Shown here: positions 9,352 to 16,730 of the stretch, piece after piece
How positions within the stretch are numbered: the stretch's first letter is position 1
Layout of the letters: each line of letters opens with the position of its first letter
Assembly: GCA_014584345.1 (NCBI GenBank)
Contig: JACTNB010000019.1
Location: 420,698 to 484,697 of the forward strand
DNA: 64,000 nt
Direction: 5' to 3'
From: Planctomycetota bacterium
Lineage (GTDB): Bacteria > Planctomycetota > Planctomycetia > Planctomycetales > Planctomycetaceae
Notes under the pieces: generated by a model
Databases searched by the model: none
The model's input: only the letters and a program-made list of their open reading frames with translations
What the model was told of the DNA's origin: nothing
Made by a program: the position numbers and the translations under genes

Positions 9352-10353
9352 ATGACCGCTAAGTTTGCCTTTGTGATTAGCGTGGATGAACTGTCGCCGT
9401 TGTGTCTGCCCTGTTATGGACATCGAGGGCACTACACACCCGAACTGGATCGACTGGCTAGCCGAGGCAGAGTGTATCACGAACATCATGCCCGCAGTCT
9501 CGAACTGACCCAGACCTGGGCTGAGTGGCATATGGGCCACCTGGGACCGATTCCGCGGGAACTTCCCACCCGTTCCCTTGGGGAGAGCTGGCGAGAACTG
9601 GGCGTGGCGGCCGATGTGCGGGAAACGAGGCTCGACGAAATCCCCGTTTACCCGCCACTGCCCACCGAGGGACCGTATCTCAGCTGGCTCCTGGTGCGAC
9701 GTGAAGGGGACTCGGACGAGTCGCTACTGGATTGGCTGGAACAGTATCTGGCAGGGCAACGCGCTCAAATCGAGCACTTGAACAGACGATCCGGCACGGG
9801 AAGACCCGAAGTTCTGTGGATCCTCACCTCGGCCCGAGGATGCATTCCCGAATGGAACGACCCTGCTCCTTCCCTGCTGCACTCGGTGGTGGCCAGTAGT
9901 TTGAGTGGGCAGCTCTGGACGCCACTGATCCTGGCAGGGGGCCCCAGAACCCCCGAATATGGATCGCGGCACGTGAATTTGAGCACATCGCTGGACTTGC
10001 ATGTCACGCTTCGGGAATGGTTTGGACTACCCGAGATCACTGCCACCGGCACGGAAGCCTGTTCCCTGTTGACGGAGGGGGAGCCGCCGGAACGTCAACT
10101 GCTGTTGATGGCGGGAGAACTGGTTGGCTGGCGGAGCGCGGAGGATTTACTGGTAGTCTCCCAGTCTGCATTTGCCGTTCCGCCAGAGTCACAACCGCTC
10201 CAGCCCCGATTATATTACAAGCCTGAAGACCGCTTCGACGTGAATGACATGTCGGGAAATAACCAGCAGAAAACAGCGATCCGCTGGGAGCAGTTGCAGT
10301 CCGCCATGGTCCGGCATCGCAACCTCCGCAGCGGTCAAAACGCTCCCCGATAA
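9352..10353 (+). CDS. Sulfatase/alkaline phosphatase-fold protein lacking the formylglycine motif
   Basis: The 333-residue protein resembles sulfatases in outline: an N-terminal strand with a metal-binding type aspartate (VISVDELSPLCLPCYGH), then TPELDRLASRGRVYHEHHARS, and near the end LYYKPEDRFDVNDMSGNN, equivalent to the sulfatase closing motif. However, the Cys/Ser-x-Pro-x-Arg motif that is converted to formylglycine should follow HARS and is absent (SLELTQTW instead), and the usual second acidic residue after the first aspartate is Glu. It is also shorter than typical 450-550-residue sulfatases. It has no signal peptide, so it is probably cytoplasmic. I infer a non-sulfatase role, perhaps a pseudoenzyme or different hydrolase. 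The start has only a weak ribosome binding site. Confidence 0.65.
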   Translation: MTAKFAFVISVDELSPLCLPCYGHRGHYTPELDRLASRGRVYHEHHARSLELTQTWAEWHMGHLGPIPRELPTRSLGESWRELGVAADVRETRLDEIPVYPPLPTEGPYLSWLLVRREGDSDESLLDWLEQYLAGQRAQIEHLNRRSGTGRPEVLWILTSARGCIPEWNDPAPSLLHSVVASSLSGQLWTPLILAGGPRTPEYGSRHVNLSTSLDLHVTLREWFGLPEITATGTEACSLLTEGEPPERQLLLMAGELVGWRSAEDLLVVSQSAFAVPPESQPLQPRLYYKPEDRFDVNDMSGNNQQKTAIRWEQLQSAMVRHRNLRSGQNAPR

Positions 10354-10589
10354 GAAACATCCCCTCCGATGTCTTCCAGGCATCCGCAGGGTGGCCTATA
10401 TTTGAAGCGGTGAATGATTTGAGGAGACGCGAAACACTCCTCAGCACGAGGTGCCCTGGCTTGAAGGCTACGCAATAAAAAAGGGTTCACACAATGTACC
10501 CGTATTGAATTCAGCACCTGCCTGACACCCGTAGGAAACAAGGAGGACGGGAAAACCGTGACGGGCAGTCTGCGCGGCGGCAGTTCAAA
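10354..10589. other. Convergent intergenic spacer, nothing recognised
   Basis: This 236-bp gap separates the ends of two convergent genes. I see no strong hairpin with a T-run and no coding signal. Confidence 0.4.
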
Positions 10590-12179
10590 TCAAGGTTGAA
10601 TGGCGCGTTCCGCCCTGGTGCGTGACGTCCGAAATTTGTTGAACAATTTAGTCAGTTCCGTACCCATGGTTCGCGGAAACTGGCCTTGAGCGATTGCCTG
10701 CAGGGCTACCGTACCAATGGAGGCTTCTTCAACGGTCCAGATTTTTACCAGCTTGTTATTCGATTTCTCTTCGGGGTCTTCCACGATCAGAAAGGCCTCC
10801 ACGACCACTTCCTGTGTCCCCAAGGTCCCGCCGCGCACCATTTTCATGTCCATGGTGACAATCATCGCGGCGGCATCGCCACTCGGTTCGCCAAAGGAGA
10901 GATTGATATTGGATTTCTTGACGGCCTGCTCGGCATGGGAATAGACGGTTTCCCGCATCCGCCCGGTGGGGTCGAAGCTGGAGTTCTTATAGAGCAGAAT
11001 CAGCCAGATTTCATCGACCTTCGCCAGCAGTTGATTGCCGCGTTCCGTCCCTTCGATATTCTTGGCCAGTTGTCGTTTCATGGAACGATCGATCGGCTTA
11101 AGTTTGTCGGGCTGCAATTTTTCGAGTGGCTTTGACTCCGCTTCCTGCAGCATGTTGAAGACGTCTTGTGCGGAGACCGCGAAGTTGAGATTCTGGCCCG
11201 AGGTGAGTTGCATGGTGTTCATGGCGACGACGCTGCCAAACAAATTCACCAGCGGCCCACCACTGTTACCTGGGGAAATGGGGGTGGATGTTTGCAGCCA
11301 GGTTCCCTTCAACTCCAGGCCCATCTGGCCCTGCATTTCTTCCTCGCTCCGAATTGCGCTGATAATCCCCTGCGTGGTCGTAAAAGACAACCCGAGTGGT
11401 GCCCCGAAGGCCACCACGGATTCCCCCTTCTTGGAAGGGGCATCCGCCAGCGGAAGTACAGTCAATCCCTTGTCCGGAACCGCGATCTGGATGATGGCAA
11501 TGTCATAGGCCGCATCATAATGCTTGAATCCCAACACTTCGGCTTTCGTTCCATCGGAAAATTCCACGTTGGCTTCCTTGGCCCCTTCGATCACGTGATA
11601 GTTCGTCACCACGGTGCCGTTGGATGAGACCACAAATCCACTCCCGACGCTGTAACCATCGGAACTGCGGGTGTTAATCCGCACAACTGCGGGTTCCGCA
11701 CGTTCAATCAGGTCGGGAAGCTTTAACTCCTCGGCGGAGGGTTGCGGGGCACCCGCCAGCGGGGAACTGGTCGAGGGGGCGGGCTGATCGGGACTCCCTT
11801 CGGAACTGGGGGGTCCCCCGGATGTCGAGGTGGGGGCGGACATTCCTGGAGCATTGGGCGCCGGCGTGGCGGTGGCAAGCGGTTCCTGGGACAAGGAATT
11901 GTTCGAGGCCACCGCAGGGGCAGGGGCCGAAGCAATCGGTTGAGACGGAGAACTCAGAGTCGCGGGGGGCAATGTTGTTGTCGTGTTAACGGCCGGAATC
12001 GCCAAATCACGGACTTCCCGCGACTCCTGCTGCACGATGGGGCCAGGAGCTTGCGGGTTGTTATTCCCTCCACCGGAACTCATCAGGGCAAAAGCTGCCC
12101 CCGCCACAACCAGACCGATCCCCGCGCCAAGAAAAACCTGGTTATTATTCCCTTGAGATTTGCGTGACTTCTGGCCCAT
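10590..12179 (-). CDS. Membrane-anchored HtrA/DegP-type serine protease without recognisable PDZ
   Basis: A 529-residue protein with a short basic N-terminus, one membrane helix (about residues 15-35), a long Pro/Ser/Ala-rich linker (about 40-150), and a trypsin-like S1C domain. The catalytic triad is visible: His195 in VTNYHVIEGA, Asp226 in YDAAYDIAI and Ser306 in SPGNSGGPLV. The protease would therefore sit outside the cytoplasmic membrane, tethered by the linker, and probably handle misfolded or regulatory envelope proteins. After the protease (past about 345) there is no PDZ motif that I can recognise; instead a roughly 180-residue C-terminal domain of unknown family follows. The ATG at 12179 has AGGGGA seven bases upstream; the TTG at 12197 is less likely. 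The gene is monocistronic. Confidence 0.85.
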   Translation of the reverse strand: MGQKSRKSQGNNNQVFLGAGIGLVVAGAAFALMSSGGGNNNPQAPGPIVQQESREVRDLAIPAVNTTTTLPPATLSSPSQPIASAPAPAVASNNSLSQEPLATATPAPNAPGMSAPTSTSGGPPSSEGSPDQPAPSTSSPLAGAPQPSAEELKLPDLIERAEPAVVRINTRSSDGYSVGSGFVVSSNGTVVTNYHVIEGAKEANVEFSDGTKAEVLGFKHYDAAYDIAIIQIAVPDKGLTVLPLADAPSKKGESVVAFGAPLGLSFTTTQGIISAIRSEEEMQGQMGLELKGTWLQTSTPISPGNSGGPLVNLFGSVVAMNTMQLTSGQNLNFAVSAQDVFNMLQEAESKPLEKLQPDKLKPIDRSMKRQLAKNIEGTERGNQLLAKVDEIWLILLYKNSSFDPTGRMRETVYSHAEQAVKKSNINLSFGEPSGDAAAMIVTMDMKMVRGGTLGTQEVVVEAFLIVEDPEEKSNNKLVKIWTVEEASIGTVALQAIAQGQFPRTMGTELTKLFNKFRTSRTRAERAIQP

Positions 12180-12294
12180 GCCGCTTTCCCCTGACAATGA
12201 ATTTCCGGTTACGCCATAACGGGGAGACTAAAAAGTTTGCCTCCCTAAAACTCCTGTAGACTGGCCTACCATGTAGCTCGAAGACTTAGCGAAC

Positions 12295-12318
12295 GTGACA
12301 GGATGTTGTCCCTGTCAC
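12295..12318. repeat. Inverted repeat (GTGACAGG / CCTGTCAC)
   Basis: GTGACAGG at 12295-12302 and CCTGTCAC at 12311-12318 form an 8-bp stem around an eight-base loop. It lies 116 bp upstream of the HtrA-type gene and could be an operator or an RNA structure. Confidence 0.35.
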
Positions 12319-12627
12319 GCTATGCGGGAGAGAAGGCGAAACCAACTCCGCTACTGTCACTTTGGGCTTCGGTATTCCCCTTATATACATAATGGTGAAC
12401 ATACGCAACCATTATTTCCAATATTTTATTATTTGTTTCCGGATTGCCTCCGGTTAACCTCGCGATATAGGACCCATTCGCCACGTTTGCCCTGCTTCGC
12501 GCTGTGAGTATGGCCCCATGCTTTCGTGTACTATGTCACCCCGCCATCAACAAGCACGTGAATCCGCCTTTGCGAGGAATTCAGCGCGAGAAATTGTGGC
12601 CGATACTCGCGTGCATGCCACACAAAA

Positions 12628-12650
12628 GGTACGCAGAGCGTACCCTACGA
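12628..12650. repeat. REP-like palindromic element, copy 1
   Basis: GGTACGC-AGA-GCGTACC is a 7-bp stem with a 3-base loop, followed by CTACGA. The same 23 bases recur exactly at 52211-52233, and both copies lie in intergenic DNA. This resembles repetitive extragenic palindromes. Confidence 0.7.
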
Positions 12651-13116
12651 AATAATTCATAGCCTCATGGCATGCCTCGCGGAAGGATTGCCGCCCCGCG
12701 CGGGTTGAAAAAAAGCAACAGCCAGGCTGGGCGTGCTCCGCTTCCAAATCGTTGCGCCCCGTGGACTACTCCGTTGTGTTTCATAGGGTTGGGGCATGCC
12801 TGCATGCGAGCCCCTCCAGTCACGCGCGGCGGGTTGTGTGCTTCCGGCAACATGTCGCTGCGATCGTTTTGGAGAGCACAATACATTCGAACGGCGTAGC
12901 TGTATCGCCTGAGTGGGCTTCCCCGCAAATCTTCCTTATTGCGGATTTCAACTTCTTGTTTCAGGGTGTACCGGCACTTGGAATGAGGTCTCGTTCATGA
13001 AAGGTTGCTGGAGCAGCCATCAGGATGTCATGCACGAGGAAGCTCGTTGGCCAGGGCCAGTGAGCGGGAGGTTAGATGTTCACGAATCACGGAATCAAAC
13101 TAAGCGAGGAAAAGAA

Positions 13117-13434
13117 ATGTTGAAGCAATTCTGGAATGACGAAGCGGGATTCATTGTCTCCGCGGAACTGGTGTTGATCGCCACCCTGCTGGTGATCGGG
13201 ATGATTGTGGGCTTGAGCGAAGTGCAGCATGCCGTGGTGGCCGAGTTGAACGATGTGGGCGATGCGATTGGCAGCATCAACCAGAGCTACATGTTTTCTG
13301 GATTTTCGGCCAAGAAGAATCAGTGGACCAACAAGTCCTACACGCGAGGCTCTGCCTTCAACGATGCCAACGATGATTGCGACGACAACCAGTGCAGCCT
13401 GGCTTGTGATGCACCCGTCGCCGAAGGCCGGTAA
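13117..13434 (+). CDS. Small Flp/TadE pilin-like membrane protein
   Basis: The 105-residue product starts MLKQFWNDEAGFIVSAELVLIATLLVIGMI: a short charged segment with DEAGF, a conserved-type Glu a few residues into the hydrophobic stretch, and one helix of about 25 residues. That is the layout of Flp-type or TadE-like pilins, in which a prepilin peptidase cuts before the helix. The C-terminus is polar with three cysteines (DDCDDNQCSLAC). The ATG at 13117 has AGCGAGGAAAAG upstream and is far better than the in-frame codon at 12913. No tad secretion genes are nearby, so the pilin role is inferred from architecture alone; it could instead be a small membrane protein of unknown role. A strong terminator follows. 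Confidence 0.6.
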   Translation: MLKQFWNDEAGFIVSAELVLIATLLVIGMIVGLSEVQHAVVAELNDVGDAIGSINQSYMFSGFSAKKNQWTNKSYTRGSAFNDANDDCDDNQCSLACDAPVAEGR

Positions 13435-13474
13435 TCGCGATCCGATTCGGACGCTGGCCCGCGTACCTTCATCT

Positions 13475-13522
13475 GAAACAACGAATCGACCTGAACGTTT
13501 CGATTCGTTGTTTCGTTTTTTT
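13475..13522 (+). terminator. Strong intrinsic terminator after the pilin-like gene
   Basis: A perfect 15-bp stem (GAAACAACGAATCGA at 13475-13489 with TCGATTCGTTGTTTC at 13500-13514), a 10-base loop and a run of seven T from 13516. It also sits just beyond the end of the converging gene at 13536 and has some A-rich sequence on that side. Confidence 0.93.
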
Positions 13523-13535
13523 CCCGCCCCCTGCC

Positions 13536-14921
13536 CTACGGTTTGACGGGTGGCGGAGGCAACTTGAAGAAATTGCTGGTTGTCCCGTTGGCGCGGGAAG
13601 GTTGCGGGCGGTACGCGGGGGGTGGTTGCAGGAGTTCCACCTTGGGGCTTCCCTGGCCCTCCGGGGTCGCGACCGGTTGGGGAGTCGCGGGAGCGTGAAC
13701 CACCTCCCCTTTCGTATTGGCTGGTTCCGGCAGTGCCTTGAAATCGGCAGGATTCCCCAGGAACTGAGAGATCAACGTCTCCTCGCGATTCTTGGGAGTG
13801 GATACGGGAGAGGTTATCTCCCGCGACGATTCGGAACCGATCGCATTCTCATACATATTCTTAAAGAACGAGGACGTTGTTTCCACGAGCTCCTCGGGAG
13901 TTGACCGAGGTTTGGGGACGGAAGTCAAAGCCTGGCCCGTGTAGGGCAAGTTCTGTTGCTCGCTCCAGTTGCCCTGCAACGCGGTGGAAAGCAATTGGAC
14001 GGTCGCGTGTTCCTGGGTGGTGACATCCCGGGGGAGTTCCAGATGAATGGTGGGTACATCACTGCCGATGGCGGAAGTCCGCAGCGAGTGATCGGCCTTG
14101 ATGCGATAGACGCCTGGTACGGACATCAGGGCCGCGATCGATTCTTCCTCCGAGGAAAAACGCAGCCAGCCGCGGGTATCCTGGCCGAGAGCGACGTGCA
14201 CCAGACGTTCCGGGCCGATCTGCCTGACAACCCGCTCGACTTCGCGCTTGGCCTCGGCTGCATCGTATTGCTGCGTGTCGGACATCAGCAGCACCAGGCT
14301 TTGTTCCCGGCTGCGATCGACATCGCTACTCCATTCCCGCCTCAGCCCGGCGATGAGGGAAGACAGTAGCAATCCATCTTCCGTAATGGTGTGGTCAATC
14401 ACGCATACGGTTTTGCGGTTGCCTACCCCCAGGGCCAATTGACGATACATGGGTTTGTCCGTCGGTGTGCCGGTCGACGAGGACGATGTTGTGCCAGCCG
14501 CATCCGGGGGAGGCTGTTGTGCAGGCAAGGAGGAGGGGCTGTCCGTGGTTCCTGGTTCGCGCCACAGCGAAGTATTCCGCGGAGTCCCGGTTTTTTCGGA
14601 TACCGCGGAAGGAGCAGAACGTGAAGTCCGGTCGGCCATTCCGGTGTGCGTGTCATCCCAGTTTGTCAGGTCGGCGACGAGGTCGGTGCGACCATCGGCA
14701 GGGAACGGGATGGGACTAGGGGTCTCGGAAGCAGGGGCGGTCTCCGCGGCGAAATCGGTGGCCTGAAACGCGGGGGCTTCGTCGACATGGTTCCAGCCCG
14801 CGAAGGGGTCGGTCGACTGATTTGCCAATTCGACCGGAGCCGGGCCGAACGTTTCCTGGTAATACAGGTATCCAAAGCCGGCAATAATGCCTAGCGCAAG
14901 GAGGTGGCGGAGTAGATTCAT
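13536..14921 (-). CDS. Membrane-anchored protein of unknown function, Pro/Ser-rich
   Basis: The 461-residue protein begins with a single hydrophobic helix (LLRHLLALGIIAGFGYLYY), then a long low-complexity segment rich in Pro, Ser and Thr (about 30-150). A compact region follows with KTVCVIDHTITEDGLLLSSL, SLVLLMSDTQQYDAAEAKRE and LVHVALGQDTRGWLRFSSEE, which alternates strand and helix as in a Rossmann-like or von Willebrand-like fold. The C-terminus is again low complexity and ends in a proline run. I do not recognise the family. The ATG at 14921 has AGG seven bases upstream. It may be tethered in the periplasm by its N-terminal helix. The next gene upstream is 250 bp away on the same strand. 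Confidence 0.65.
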   Translation of the reverse strand: MNLLRHLLALGIIAGFGYLYYQETFGPAPVELANQSTDPFAGWNHVDEAPAFQATDFAAETAPASETPSPIPFPADGRTDLVADLTNWDDTHTGMADRTSRSAPSAVSEKTGTPRNTSLWREPGTTDSPSSLPAQQPPPDAAGTTSSSSTGTPTDKPMYRQLALGVGNRKTVCVIDHTITEDGLLLSSLIAGLRREWSSDVDRSREQSLVLLMSDTQQYDAAEAKREVERVVRQIGPERLVHVALGQDTRGWLRFSSEEESIAALMSVPGVYRIKADHSLRTSAIGSDVPTIHLELPRDVTTQEHATVQLLSTALQGNWSEQQNLPYTGQALTSVPKPRSTPEELVETTSSFFKNMYENAIGSESSREITSPVSTPKNREETLISQFLGNPADFKALPEPANTKGEVVHAPATPQPVATPEGQGSPKVELLQPPPAYRPQPSRANGTTSNFFKLPPPPVKP

Positions 14922-15172
14922 GGCGTACCTGCTGGGGGATCGCAGTTCCGATAAACAGTAAATGCTGCCGGCTCTCAGCCCGCGGCGGTGTCGGGAGCTC
15001 CTGCTCGTCCGACGAATCGTCTTTCCCGATTCCCTTCACCACGGACGGAATGATCCGCGCAGGGAAAGGGGATGGAATTCAAACGGTGTCTTGATCCCGC
15101 GGCGTTTGCGCGGTTCTGGTGTGGTGATCGGAGCCGCCCCCCGAAACCAACCGGGGTGCCGTCCGCAAGAAA

Positions 15173-15856
15173 TTAATGCTGGGTTCCCATTCGATAACAG
15201 AGTTCCTCGAACGTTTCCGCGTATTCCATGGTGGACGAGTGAATGTGCTCGGCTTCCGTGATGAACTTGATTTCATTGCGACGATCGAGCCCGTGTTCCT
15301 TAAGGATGTGCTCGAAATCGTTCAGTTTCTGGCCGTACATGATCAACAGTTTGTGTTCGTCGAACTGGACTTCGAGGGGAATTTGCGGATTCAGGATCGC
15401 CACGCCCGTACAACCATCGTTGAGCAGCAGATCCTCGAAGTCGTACAGAGTGCTTTTCAGAACGGGCAGGTCCATGGATTCGCGATACATGTCGCGATGC
15501 ACGCCTCCCGCCTGTTGATGGCTGGTTTCCAGGACCACATCGACTTCGTCGCCCAGGGGATCGAGCAGGGCCACAAACAGGTCCATCAACCGTTCACTGC
15601 TTTCCGCTGCCAACAAAACGGGAATTTCGACCCCCGTATCGGGATCTTGGTATTTATCGCGGCGATATCCTGCACTGGGAACGACATCCAGATTGTAGGA
15701 TGGTCGAATGGCATCGGTGAGCTTGAAACTTCCGTAACGGCCAATACTTAAATGGTGTTCGAGTTGTTCCTCGGAAAGGTGATCGAAGCCGCTCTTGGTG
15801 GTCGCGACGGCCCCTTCCCGATGTGAATTCTTGATAATCCGTTTGAGAAAACCCAT
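15173..15856 (-). CDS. Conserved-looking cytoplasmic protein of unknown function
   Basis: A 227-residue acidic, soluble protein with no signal peptide or membrane helix. It opens MGFLKRIIKNSHREG and contains LDVVPSAGYRRDKYQDPDTG, PVLLAAESSERLMDLFVALLDPLGDEVDVVLE and a C-terminal HxxS-type segment EAEHIHSSTMEYAETFEEL. The middle section, with a strand-rich DPLGDEVDVVLETSH, suggests a mixed alpha/beta fold. I do not recognise the family. The ATG at 15856 was preferred over the upstream TTG at 15871; GAAAGAG is present about eight bases before it. The N-terminus (LKRIIKN) could be an amphipathic helix. No operon partner is obvious. Confidence 0.65.
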   Translation of the reverse strand: MGFLKRIIKNSHREGAVATTKSGFDHLSEEQLEHHLSIGRYGSFKLTDAIRPSYNLDVVPSAGYRRDKYQDPDTGVEIPVLLAAESSERLMDLFVALLDPLGDEVDVVLETSHQQAGGVHRDMYRESMDLPVLKSTLYDFEDLLLNDGCTGVAILNPQIPLEVQFDEHKLLIMYGQKLNDFEHILKEHGLDRRNEIKFITEAEHIHSSTMEYAETFEELCYRMGTQH

Positions 15857-16730
15857 GTTCGGCTCTTTCAACGTGAATCTGATAGTATTGGCGGGGGCGA
15901 GTGCGGCGTTCCCGCCGGTTCAACCGGCATCCGAGAGGATCAGCAAACCCAAGCCTGAAACCTGTGTGGCAGGCCTTACCCCTTGCATCCCGTGCGTGTT
16001 TGAAAATCTAGGACAAAAAAAGTGTCAAGGTCGTGATTGGGGATCGGTCCCTGCGGACTATTTCAAACAACAACGGGTTAACAGCTATTGTTCATCCAAT
16101 CGGACTAATCGATCCCGTCCTCGGGAGATGCCCGCAGGACCATGAATCGGCAGAGCCTGATACGGACATCCTCCAGAAAACTCTAGCACATGGATTGCCA
16201 GAGGCTGTCGCGGACAGGAACCCTCGCGGGATTTTCCCTCCGTGGCTCGAATTCCTTTCCGGTTACGGATGCGGGGTAATCAGGAGAAGGGGCGTGAATT
16301 TTGCCGATCGCACATTTCGGGAGCCCTCGGCGATCGTGGAAGCAATTATTCCTTCGTGTTTGCAAGATTTCCCGGGAATATTGGGGAAGCGTGAATAATG
16401 GACTCAAGTGGCGGTCCGGCTCGATGGCGAAATGTTGTGTCCCAGAGGAACACCTGCGTGCTCCCGCGGGAGACAACCTCGGAAATATTGTAATAATGAC
16501 AGGCTGCCTGGCACTCCCTGCAAAAATTACCAGAGAAAAGGTAAAACCAGATCTCGGAGAACCGTTGTGTCCCTCTAACGGGAACACTCTTCCCGAAGTA
16601 CCTTCGGTAGAGGCGAAGCGCCGGGGAGGACAGGGCATGGTCCCGGGGCCATCCTTCGCGGGAGCAGCCCCCGGGTGAACCGCGCGGACCGAGCCGCGGC
16701 CTTTTGCATGGAACGAAGGAAGAAGGCTGC
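15857..16730. other. Intergenic region of about 870 bp, no gene recognised
   Basis: The region separates divergent genes and probably carries both promoters. I see a small hairpin CCGAAG-TAC-CTTCGG at 16593-16607 and GC-rich sequence just before glnE, which could be a structured leader. Open frames on both strands here lack recognisable products. Confidence 0.45.

Larger units (their letters stand above)
12180..13116. other. Long gene-poor region with palindromic repeats
   Basis: About 940 bp without a convincing gene. It contains an 8-bp-stem hairpin at 12295-12318, a REP-like palindrome at 12628-12650 that is repeated at 52211-52233, and another dyad GGGGC...GCCCC at 12791-12814. Small open frames on both strands overlap one another and have no recognisable products. 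It may hold a decayed gene or mobile remnant, a regulatory RNA, or the long leader of the pilin-like gene. Confidence 0.5.

Noticed and set aside
9352..10353. Annotation as an active sulfatase
   Set aside because: The Cys/Ser-x-Pro-x-Arg motif is absent.
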